From the NCBI GenBank assembly GCA_023238725.1, contig CM041551.1:5507759-5571758 (forward strand): DNA of 64,000 nt, in the 5' to 3' direction. The stretch is from Scortum barcoo. Taxonomy: Eukaryota > Chordata > Actinopteri > Centrarchiformes > Terapontidae. Position numbers and translations under genes: made by a program. Shown here piece by piece: positions 37,116-47,681 of the stretch; position 1 is the first letter of the stretch, and each line of letters opens with the position of its first letter. Under the pieces are notes generated by a model. That model worked only from the letters and a program-made list of their open reading frames with translations, searched no databases and was not told the DNA's origin.

Positions 37116-39515
37116 ATACAGTGAACAAATGCTATCACAAACTTAACTGAGACACTTTCATACCTTATAATTATCACTGTAGGTGCTGCAGTCTTAAAGC
37201 ACTGGATATACAGTGTGTTTTACTGAAAGTCATAAGCCCGTCTTGGCCTGTTCTCCTTAGAATCATCAACTCTCGATTAGGCTCCTGACCGGTGTGATGA
37301 GGAAGCGTTTCATTCAAGGGCGTTTTGGTCACGCAGAGATCCATGCCGCATCCCGAGCGGCCGATTGCCTCCAAAGTTATCCAAAATGTCCGGCTCTGTG
37401 TAATGATTTTTCCAGACAGCTGACTGGCCCAGTTCACTCACGTCACTCCACAGATTTCACCTGATAATACGCTTAGACACAGTGGCTGATCACATTCACC
37501 TGACCTTGCTGCACCAGCTAACTCGGAAGAAGAGAGGAGGAAAACGTTTCTGCTTATCTGTTCCATTTGCTGAGAGAGGAGAGATTCTCCAGCACTCACT
37601 CCCACCGTGGCTCCCATCGACTTTGAACCTTTTGTTTTACTCAGGCCACGGATACCATCTCAGGGGTTGCTGGAATCGTGCACACTGACTCTCCAAATAC
37701 AATTAGCCATTATGAATTGAAGAAACCTCTGAAGGATGTGATGGATTTATCTGCCTTGTTTGGCACAATGTTGTCACATTTTTGTTGTTCTGTAGTGCTA
37801 ATTGCATTTGTCATTGAAGGCTGACTAAATCAGGCAGTTGCAGCACCTAATGAGATGCTGATTAGAGATTCTGAAATTCACTCACTACTGATTTGGTGTT
37901 ATTTTAGCAGAAAAATGAGGATAATTTTCTCTAATGCCACTTGTTAAGGCAATTACTCTATAATTGCCTTATCAAGGTGTCATAGAAGAGTCAAGGCAAA
38001 AAATATCACCACCCCTCAGAGGCACTTTGTCACTCTCCATTTAGCTTTTATTCTGTTAAATGCGGTCCCATCGCACTGGCACTACTTTCACAGATTGAAT
38101 GAGTAAAAGAGTCTGTGTGGCATCTGTGAGTTTTACTTTGCACATATTCCCAGGCAACAAAAGACCTGCTGCATATAAATAAAATGACAACGCAAAAAAA
38201 AAAAAATTGATGGTTAGGAAGGATCACATTTCAACATCAAATACTTAAACTGAATCCATGGGGCACATTTTAAATTGAAACCCTGCATGATTTAATTAAT
38301 CTCATTTAATTAAAAGTGTTGCAGCCACTGAAAAAGCCAAATTGTGAAAAGTAAAAAATATACAAAATCAACAGATAGTATGTCTCCTGAGGATGCGATA
38401 TTGAGGCACTGTGCTTCCTGCGGAGCTCGCTATTGGTTTATCTTGTACCATGTAATCTATCTGTGATTGAAAACAAACAGCAGAGATGAACCCAGAGTGA
38501 GGCCTATAGGAATCCACGCCTGGCATCTTAAAGACTCGCAGGCCTTGACACCAGTGCAGCAGAACTACTTTGAATGGAGTTGAATGCAGCCTCATCAGCA
38601 ATCACTTCAAAACAGTTTTTCTACCAGAAATATATTTTAAAGGCAGCCATGATGCTGAAATATTTCTCCAGATGCAGAAAAGACCTACAACCTACAATGT
38701 CGTGATTAGGGTGGAAGGCTCAGACAATAACCTGCTGATTGTAGCCATAGCTGCTCACTCAATAGAGTATGAACATGACTTCCTTCCTGAGGAAAGATTT
38801 CTTCCTGTAATGCTACAGTATATTTTCCAGTATTTCCTCTATATCATTCCACGCACAACTACGAGATTTTTCAATTGTTCTTATGATTGATAATAACAAG
38901 TGTAAAAAGAATGCACAATCATTCACCCCATAATTTAATAGCTCACGTGTGTATATTTTTGATTTACGAGTTGTTTCCAAAAGAGTCTTTATTGTTGGTT
39001 TGAACACAGTACAGGTCACATGTATTGTGTTCTTTAAGTGCTTCATGACAGTTGTTCCCATGTAGGATAATGCAGTAACAGAGCAGTAAAGGTATTGGTG
39101 TATGTCAGTCCACAGAGAGGGAACATTTTGTTCACCCTTCGTACAAAGTTTAGTTATTTTACTCAAACCCTGGCAGTAATTATACCATACTCTTTGTGTA
39201 CCTATGCTTCATGTCTAATTCACTATTATTCAGAGAGAAAAAAAGAATAATAAATAAAAATGTAAATAAAAAGAGATAAATGATTAAATAATATATCTGA
39301 AATATTATATATGTGTGATGCTTTTTGTTGATTTACAGTGAGCCTTTCCTCTCGGGAGACAAGCGGACCCAACCAGCAAATATTAATATATACTTTTTAG
39401 ACTCAAACCAGAAAGTTTCCCTAACATGAATAAAATAGTTTTTTTGTCCAAGCCTAACCAACTCATGAGGGGGTAACCAAGCAAGCTCTCTGTTTAAAAT
39501 TCAGCCCAAGCCAAG
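37116..39515. other. Intergenic; one candidate structured hairpin
   Basis: No gene recognised. It contains a 50-nt hairpin at 37934-37983 (separate entry), an A-run at 38194-38206, a TTAATTAA-rich patch at 38289-38310, and overlapping reading frames of 106 and 117 codons (38570-38890 plus, 38813-39166 minus) with no recognisable protein features. Confidence 0.5.
37934..37983. other. 50-nt hairpin, function unknown
   Basis: The left arm 37934-37955 and right arm 37961-37983 pair in about 20 of 22 positions, with two mismatches and one bulge. A perfect 11-bp core (TAAGGCAATTA with TAATTGCCTTA) surrounds a 5-base loop. No second copy was seen in the window, so it is not obviously a transposon end. 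The loop is short for a canonical microRNA precursor. Confidence 0.55.
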
Positions 39516-39554
39516 ATAACCCTGATGACATCACTATGACATCATCAGGGTTAT
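39516..39554. repeat. 13-bp perfect inverted repeat (hairpin)
   Basis: ATAACCCTGATGA (39516-39528) and TCATCAGGGTTAT (39542-39554) are perfect reverse complements around a 13-base loop that contains a near-repeat of the arm edge (CATCACTATGACA). This resembles hairpins at the ends or centres of teleost MITEs. No flanking target duplication was established. Confidence 0.75.
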
Positions 39555-42500
39555 TTTGTCAAACTGCAGAAGTACATTACACAGCTGTTTTGGAGGCTGT
39601 GTGGTCATCCTTGTGATGAGTAACCTGAACTTCCTGTGTCAGATTGATGTAGGTGTCCTCTTTTTCACCACTGTTAGGGGAGAAGATGCTTTTATATTTG
39701 AAATGCTGATTTATAATGACTTGGAAGGTGCAGACAAATATGCAGGGCTTGTCAGTGGTGAAGCCGTTACTACAACATAGTCGAATCACCAACTACATTA
39801 AACTATGTTGGCGAATCTTTAGGCTCGAACTGCAGTCGACTGTGACCTGTTTATGTCCGGGTCTGTTGTCGCTGAACTCACTTTTCATGCTCACATCCTC
39901 CAAAAGACAGCTTCTCCTCCAACATGTTACAATGTGGCGGGACTGTTTTGACTGACCCGTCCAACTGGTGTGGATTCTAACAATAACTACAACAGAACCG
40001 CTTGTCACAGTTTCCGCCAGGGCTGGATTTTGCCCTCGGACCTGTCTAGCCTACTTTCACAAGAGCAAAGCCCGTCTGTCATAATGCGTTACAGTGAATG
40101 ATGGCTTTTCTGTTTTTGTGCTGCAATATCGGAGGAGCTTCTCTCCCCGACTAAAAAGGACCTCTTCATGTGACAGGACCAAACAAGGGGTGTATTTGAC
40201 TTGCAGCGCCCAATCCATGCTCATTTATGCAGCCTAACCTCTATTTCTCTCAACTATAAATAACCAAAAACTCTCCCTAATGGAGTAATTTACGCGCACC
40301 CTGCCAAAGCCATTGACAGGACTCTCTCCTATGGCAAATGTCTGGCATTTAGCAAATCAATGACATGAGTTATGAAGAGGAGCCGGGGCTTTCGCTGCCT
40401 CTCCATTCTTCTCAATAACAAAAGAGGAAGTGCATTAAAAACTAGCATTGATGGGTTGTTGGGAGTTGCAGTCAATGAGCTCTCAGAGTTTAAAATTAAA
40501 AGGCTCTTAGGGTGAAAATTGTTTTCTCTGGTCATCCGTCATGTCGTGAAGGGTCTTTTTCATAGTGATTAATTAGAAACTAAAAGGGTAAAAGGGGGAG
40601 GGGGGGCGGGAAATCCAGTTGTTGTAAAATCCCGGTGTACTTATCCTGCCCAGCTGTGAGTTAATGACACCAGCTCTCGCCTTGACTAAGTGTTATTGCT
40701 GCAGTCCATAATTTCATCTTGAAAATGGGCAAGGGAGTGGATCTTCCTTATAGTAATTGAGTATTGATTTGAAAATAAACAGCAGCGAGACTCCCACCCA
40801 ACTGACAGACCCATCTTTCGGATGGAATCGACAATAAATGGGCCCCTGGTTGGAGGGAAAGTTATGGATCAGGATGATACAGTCAAGCGCGCCTTTCCCC
40901 CTGCGATCTCTCTTCCAATATATATTGGATTTTAGATAACCCATTTACGACCCCTGTCATCTAAAACCTATAGTTTTGAGCAGGCAGATGATAAGTTAAG
41001 GCCTGAGACTTTGCACAGACCTTTGCCGCCTCCACTTCTGCATCCCCCAATGTATTTTTCTATATGTATGTATCATAGAGGAAATCTGCTACAAAACTGC
41101 GGATGAAAACTGCAACTGGACTAAAATGAAATGAGAATCCAAGGCAGTGCTAAGCAAATGTTTGATGTCAAACATAATATATGCTCTCATAAATGCAAAG
41201 TACATCTGTCTAGCCGTGGGCAAATACCTTTATCTGACTGTGAGGGGGAGAGAGTGGTAATGGTTCAACAGCTCAGTGAATCGACATAATACGAGGAGTC
41301 TAACACTTATGTCAGGGCGGCCGTTAACCTCTACATAATCACTGTTGAACTATGTTCACATGCCCAACACTTCCCCACAGAGCCCCCGCGCTGCGCTAAC
41401 GACATACAAATGTGCTATTCGTTTTCATTAGCCGCCACTTCACTTTTGATTCAGGGGAAACAGTGGAGCTGTGCGGCGGTGGGGTGGGTCAACGTGGAGG
41501 AGTAACACGGTGCTCTGCCAAATGACCTCTAGGTTCCTATCAGGCTGCAGAGCAGATTAACAAAGAGATACGAGGCTCAGTTAATTTCACCGGCTGCCCT
41601 CGGAGTGCTGGAGGTGATGTCAAAACGTGGTCGCTGCTGTGCTATTGTATTGTCATTCACACCTGCCTAATGACTCCTGATCATCATTCACATGCTAATG
41701 CTCCATTTGTTATCGGTGTGACCCGCGTCAGGAGCATTAAGAACCGTTATCTATATTTATCTTGTCAATTATTGATTGCCTTATCCCACTGCACGTCATT
41801 ATTAATTTGACATGCTGTGTCAAACTCACTGTTAATCATATTTAAACAGATATGGGGAGATAAAAATCAATTTTCCATTATCCTTGAGGGTTTTTTGGGT
41901 TTTTTTTTTTTTCATATCCATCCAGCTCTGCGGAGGGGACTTGAGAGACCAGCTATGCATGACTGAGCACATCCAGAGTAAATAATTATCTAATTTGAGT
42001 TTAATGGGAAAGCAGTAAAAAGATGGAAGTGGTGCCTTGAGTTTTTCTCAAGGTAAGATGATATGATATAACATAATGTTCTTTTGAGGTGTTTCACTGA
42101 GCTGCTGATATGGTTTTTACCCATATCACCACTTTCTGCTTCTGCATCCGTGTTACAGACAATCATGACGGAGATGTCTCTGTTATCTCGAGCATCAGCA
42201 CTTCATGATGTAGCAATTACGTCTTATACTGAGGCTGTATGACACCATAGAAAGTTGCATACTAGCATTTGCAAAAAAGAAACAAAACAAGTTTAGTTTA
42301 GCTCTTTTTTTCTAGTAACGGAAGCAGGACAGAAAGACAAGAAGCCTAAAGAGCTATTACTGAGTGGAAGGTAATGGCGCGCGGCACGGGAGGATACAAA
42401 TAGCTGAGGAAGGGCACTTCACCCAGATAATGGGGTTGAAGGATTCTGGCATGGCGAGATTCATGTACAGACAAGGCTCCTTTGATGCAGTGACATTGGA

Positions 42501-43074
42501 GAGCCCATAAAAGCCATAATATAAAATACAGAGGCGTTACTCCGAGTTAATAGGATCCCCAGCTTTTTGGAGGCAGATTTAGCATAGCCTGACATGGGAG
42601 ACACAGAAACACTAATTGGATACACCTACCTGGGTTCAATAAATGAACACAAGGGGATCCATCAGAGGGGATGGAGTTCAGACAGGGGGTGGTTTAGCAA
42701 CTGTGGAGAAATGGTGGGTGAAACACTGAACTACAGCAGCAAAAGATTTCGGCTTAAAAAAAAGCTTCCCGGCACTGAAATAATATTGATGCAACTTTTA
42801 AAAAATGGACACCCGCTCAAGCCATAAATCATTCAAGTAAAGCTTGCTCATTTTTCACACTTCTCAGTTATGTGGTGCTCTCTATATGTATTATGTATTA
42901 TATTATGTATTATATGTAGCACATTATACCATGTAAAATAGTAGTGTAACATACAAGTATGACATAAATCTGTGTGTTATATGTGTTCAGTATTTTGGCC
43001 ACTGTGAGGTAAAAAGTATTTTTGTATTACATACTGTGTCAAAAATCATAATCGATCAATCAATCAATCATAAA
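39555..43074. other. Intergenic; possible conserved non-coding blocks
   Basis: No exon recognised. The segments at about 40230-40980 and 41200-42030 are free of simple repeats apart from a T-run (41892-41912). They are rich in words such as CATGCTAATGCTCC, CTTGTCAATTATTGATTGCC and TTAATTTGACATGC, typical of vertebrate developmental enhancers. A short (ATCA)n tract is at 43055-43070. Confidence 0.4.
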
Positions 43075-43435
43075 TGATACCATGGCTGTTATGTTGTAAC
43101 TTAGGGTTAACTTAAGTATTGGACTAATTGAAATTTTGACCAGCTGATAATGCTGGATGAACCTCAACCTCAAGGTGGCTCTAGAAAAAATGTCAGGGAA
43201 AGTGAGAAGTATCCATCCCCTAGGAACCATGAATGTCTTTGCCAAGATTTGGGCCAATCCATCTCACAGATGGGGAGATATTTCACAAGATATTTGAAAA
43301 ATTTGAGCAAAGTCACCATGATCCATCCTCTAGGGACCTTGAATGTCTGTACCAAACCTTGTAGAAATGCATTGTCCCTCTTTGGTTTAAAGTTTCAAGG
43401 CAGTTTCACCTCACACAGGATCACTGTCTCTTGAG
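43075..43435 (+). repeat. Dispersed teleost repeat, family H copy 2
   Basis: It carries AGTATTGGACTAATTGAAAT with TTTTGACCAGCTGATAATGC, then GTCAGGGAAAG, and two internal copies of one phrase: CATCCCCTAGGAACCATGAA (43212-43231) and CATCCTCTAGGGACCTTGAA (43324-43343), each followed by TGTCT(T/G)(T/G)(G/A)CCAA. The same phrase occurs in copy 1 (8222-8250, 8360-8400). The reading frames here are not genes. Confidence 0.7.
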
Positions 43436-44711
43436 CTGATAAATGCCAATGTTCACCACCAAGTTCCTAACTTTGTCCACTAATGTTGAGTGCATTCATA
43501 GAGCTTTCTTGTTGGAAAAAAAAAGCCAGTTGCGAATGGAAACAACATTAACTCAACTACACTGAAACCCTCTGAGAACTGCTGAGTCATTTGACAATTT
43601 TCGTTGGATCATCCACTAAGAGTCACTGTCTTCACATTACCCATAATCATTAAATTATTTTTCAATATAAAACATTGATTCAAACCACCTTTAAAGGATC
43701 ATGTCAGAGAAGTTTCCTTGCAACTTAACGCTAAGTCTTAGTTCTCCAGTTCTGACTTTGACTTGTGTCACAAGCATCTCATCTGCCAGCAAACCTAAAT
43801 CTTCCCAAAGTCATCACAACATGAATCATGTCTATTGACCACTGAACGATTATGTTACCTCAAATTACACATGCAATATCTAAAGTAGTGTTTAATGTTC
43901 AATCATGATGACAGAGGGAAAAGATGCCTACAAATAAGACCAGTTGTTGGCCAAAGTTCACAGTAAAAACCTCATGCTTCTCACAGTACTAATGCCCAAA
44001 GACTGGTGCTTTAGAGGGCTTTTAATGTGGATTCCTGTTGAGGGACTGATGAGCCCAACATTTCTGGTTTAGGTTAAGCCTTCTCTCTCACACCTCTGTG
44101 TCCTCTTGGACAAATGATACATACATGATTTATTTCATACACAGGAGACTGAGGTTTGATTCTCCCCGTCTGCATCCATCCAGACACTATTTAGCGATGC
44201 TGTCAGAAAAGCTCTTTAGACGGACTAATCTTTGGCCCGCTGACAGCTGTGTCCTCTTCCAAAATGAACACAAATTCCCTCAGACTAGCTTCTCCTCCGG
44301 CTCAGATCAATATGGCTCCGATAAGGCAGGACACCTTCCAGGAGCTGCAGGGCATGAGGAAGGGCTCTGCCATATCATGATTTGGGCTTTAATTACTTGG
44401 CACATGCAGCTGACTCCAATGCATGTATAAATGTGTTTTTGTGTGTGCGTGTGTGTGTCTGCATTCAAGGATGTGTGTACCTGCAAGGCAATCATCAATG
44501 TGATTGATCATGATACACATAGATTTGGTGCAGAGAGGACTTTTTTTAAGGAAAAATGCTTCCATACTGTATATAAATAGACACATAGATACATTTTACT
44601 CTTAGTATTTTCAGTTTATTGGTATTTAAAAAAACAAACAGTAGAAATCTGTTTGAAATAATCACTAATGCAAATTTATTTATGTATTTGACTTTGCTCT
44701 GAAGTGTGTCA
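43436..44711. other. Intergenic; nothing gene-like recognised
   Basis: Non-coding. A short imperfect TG tract lies at 44435-44458. No protein-like reading frame; the 110-codon frame at 44098-44430 has no recognisable features. Confidence 0.5.
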
Positions 44712-44753
44712 CAACCGCTGTCCAAGGTGGATCAGCACCTTGGACAGCGGTTG
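44712..44753. repeat. 18-bp perfect inverted repeat with 6-nt loop
   Basis: CAACCGCTGTCCAAGGTG (44712-44729) and CACCTTGGACAGCGGTTG (44736-44753) are exact reverse complements separated by GATCAG. The arms are GC-rich in an AT-rich neighbourhood. No direct repeats flank it and no second copy was found in the window. A transcript would form a very stable stem of 18 bp. Confidence 0.9.
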
Positions 44754-44884
44754 AGGTACTTTCTGTAGTCTGTTCACTGACCAGAAGGACTTTTGCTGCT
44801 CACTGCGATGGGATCTTTCACATTAAGTCGACTGTTCACATTAAGTTTTTGAAGTTTTGTGCATAAAATCTTAGTAATTAAAGG

Positions 44885-44985
44885 TGTTAAGTAAATGGAA
44901 TGGGGTAAAAAGTACAATATTTCCCTTTAAAATGTAAAATATGTTTGTACTCCAGTATAGTACTTACTTACTTACACTAGTATAA
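44885..44985 (+). repeat. Fragment of ACTTGAGTAAA-type teleost repeat (family F)
   Basis: GGGGTAAAAAGTACAATATT (44902-44921), CCCTTTAAAATGTAAAATAT and AGTACTTACTTACTTACAC match the recalled pattern of the repeat at 63545-63725 (a segment normally lying downstream in that family). Confidence 0.4.
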
Positions 44986-46470
44986 ATGAGGTTATAACAA
45001 TATCAGAATGCACTAAAAATGGTTGATTATGCTCTTAGGGATTGTTTTTATTGTGTTTTTTACACCTACATCAGTGGGGTCAGTGGGGCTGCAATGTTAC
45101 AGTAAAGCCAGTGTAAACAAAACACAACCGTAACAGCAACGTACGTAACTCCAACTTGAAATAAGTCAACAGAATAGAAAATTGTAAGTTGAACAAATTT
45201 TATCTATATAATTTAAAATAATGGTCTAAATTAAAATGATATTGAAGTTTGCTGTCTTAAAATGTTGTTTTTTAGTTTTACAGTGTAAAATTACACACTG
45301 ACATGCAGTTAGGCATTGTGGTTTTTTGTGGAAGACACATTTCAGCCTGCATAACTCAAGTACGCACTCGTGTGTGTCATGACTGCTATCCAGGATGCTG
45401 ATCCCGGGGCTGGAGCTGTCTCTCGAATATAAATGAATGCATATATATGTCAATAAAAAGATACATTTAAAAAAGGCAGTAAAATGGATTCAGGCATTGA
45501 GTGTCCTTTTTTTTAGATTGAGAAAATAATCTAAACAAAACCAGGGTGCTTTTAGTCAAAACCAAAACCTTATTTGACCTCTCGAGTAAATGAACTACAT
45601 GTTCACAGCTAAAAACCTACATATACATATATAAAAATCAAACCATATATCGTACCTGCTAGGAAATGCTACTTATTACTGTGGTTTAGATTTTCTTCCT
45701 GTTGATAGTTTAGGTAAAAAATTGCAGGCATGTTTGTTTTCAGACACAGCCACAAAAACACACACATCTTCATGCTGTTGATGTAGTCTGTGTGAATACT
45801 GTACCGAATGCCTTTCTAATGATCTGAGAGAGGACTTCGCCTGTCCTCCTGAACTCCAGCATATATGATCCTTCTCAGCTGTTTAATTTGTTATCTCCCC
45901 AGCACGCTGCAGGCATCTGGCGAGCATGGTGGAATGAGAAATAAATGACACAGAGGGGAGTGAGCCCGTCACTCTCCCAGCCCACAGGCCCTCACATAAA
46001 TAGCTTTTAACATGGGGATCAATAATGTTAAGTTGTGATTAAATAGATTATTACATTCAAAATTGGCCACCCCAGGGGCTAACACATGTTTATGGAAAAA
46101 CCAAAGGAGAGCTGTTGCACTCTCTTAGTCTTCAAAGGAGAGCTTGTGAGGGTTTTTTTTAGATGTTTGGAACATGCTAGTTGTTTGTTTCAAAGGTAAA
46201 TCATACAGTTCTGCAAAGATTGTACAGTATAGTCAAGAGGAAGATTGTGAGAGGCACAGAGACTGAACATTGAATTTCTACCTCAATCTCTCAAATAGAG
46301 CCTATTAAAAGAAAAGTAGGTAGTAGCCATTATTATTTTGTTGTTATTCTATTCTCTTTAATTGTCTTGAGATGGGTTGGCCTTACTGTTGTTGTTTTTA
46401 ACTATTTAAGTCTTGATGATCAAACTGTTTTTGTTGTTCTAGTGCTTGTTCTTCTTCTTCATCGTTCCTT
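44986..46470. other. Intergenic; nothing gene-like recognised
   Basis: AT-rich non-coding DNA with scattered A/T runs. No repeat with a partner in the window was identified and no protein-like frame was found. Confidence 0.5.
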
Positions 46471-47400
46471 AATGGAGACTGGTGTCCCTTAAGGGTCAGT
46501 TTTAGGGCAATTACCTTTCCCCGTTCACATATCGTTTCATATCGAGACTTTGGGTTGCATTGAAGGAGCACTCTGGGTGCCTGTCAGTTTTCTCCTGTGG
46601 AACTGGCCCTTACAACCTGGTTTAAGAGCCCAGCACAGCACAGAAACGTAATCAAAGGAACAAATGATCTCTTCACAACAGACGATTCAGGTCTTAATGT
46701 TTTCATTCTGCTTGACCTCTGGGTCGTCCTCTACGCTGTCTGCCACAGCATCTTCCTAACCAGTATGACCACCTACCTTGACCTCCCTGGTACCCCCCTT
46801 TCCCGGTTCTGGTCTTGTCTTGCAGAAAAGAAGCAGTTTGTTTAAAAAAGGGTCTCACTTGCTTCCCTCAGATCTCATCAGATCAGTTAGCATTGTTGCG
46901 CTAATGATACACAACTGTACTTTCACGTAAACCTTCCATCAACCTCATTTTTTATATATATAAAATATATATATATATAAAATACTACATACAAAATGCA
47001 GGTGTATTGTTTTTAACCAAATCCAGAAATCAACATCAACACAAATCTCCCGTTCAAGTTGACCTCCAGCAGCTTTCATCACTTTAATCTAATGTAAGTA
47101 TTAGAAAATGAAACTACCGAGAGTCTTAATCTCTCTTTCATTAGTTACATCTTGACTACATATGTACCACTTTGTAACGTGGGGTCCTTACAAAAGGCAT
47201 TGGTGGGGGTAGCTTCATTTAACCTGTGAGCAGAAACAGTCAGGACACCAAGTCTGTGGAACACCTTCTTACATAATCTCAGTCGAGGTATCTCCACATC
47301 TGCTTTTGTATCTCTTTCATCACCTATTTTGGTTCCACAGAAAGGCTCCTGATAACAAGACTTTTTAAATGTTATTTTGAGTGTGTTTACCTTTGCTTGG
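46471..47400 (+). mobile_element. Decayed LINE (L2-like) reverse transcriptase fragments
   Basis: The translated plus strand shows non-LTR reverse transcriptase landmarks. A block reads LQPGLRAQHSTET (46610-46648), equivalent to the usual GFR..HSTETAL segment. After a frameshift, NVIKGTNDL and FILLDLWVVLYAVCHS follow (46701-46747), equivalent to motif A LLDLSAAFDTVDH, then LPGTPLSRF. HCCANDTQLY (46891-46920) is equivalent to HCYADDTQLY. A C-terminal TPSLWNTFLHNLS (47245-47283) resembles the AP.LWNSLP block. Both catalytic motifs are broken: the motif A aspartate is Y and YADD is CAND. The segment between motif A and motif C is missing. A GVP*GSVLGQLPF match (46481-46519), which normally lies between them, sits upstream instead. 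A (TA)n tract at 46952-46979 interrupts the copy. Dead element. Confidence 0.75.
46952..46979. repeat. (TA)n microsatellite inside LINE relic
   Basis: Imperfect TA/TATAAAA tract immediately after the CANDTQLY motif of the LINE relic. Confidence 0.85.
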
Positions 47401-47626
47401 TGATTTCATTGATGCCATTGTCGTCTGATGCCTTCCTCACGCTTTTATTTTACTTAACAGATCATACAGGTCCTCTGTTTCATTGAAGCCCTTTGTTTCC
47501 CAATAGACTGCGAGTAGAACATGGCTTCATTCTTTCAAAACTGAAACCAAATTTGTTTTACAAGGCTAATCCATTTCTGACGGCTTATTCTTCCAGCATA
47601 ATAGGACCCCAATTCCCTTTCTTTTC
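47401..47626. other. Intergenic; nothing recognised
   Basis: Short non-coding stretch between the LINE relic and a TG microsatellite. No features seen. Confidence 0.5.
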
Positions 47627-47628
47627 TG

Positions 47629-47663
<35 letters not shown>

Positions 47664-47681
47664 GTGAAGGAGAGAGAGAGA
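47627..47681. repeat. (TG)n-(GA)n compound microsatellite
   Basis: TG units (47627-47666) with one TTT interruption, running into GA units (47668-47681). The reading frame across it encodes a CVCVCV string, an artefact. Confidence 0.95.

Noticed and set aside
38570..39166. Overlapping 106- and 117-codon frames on opposite strands
   Set aside because: AT-rich, no motifs; overlapping opposite frames of this size are expected by chance in 64 kb.
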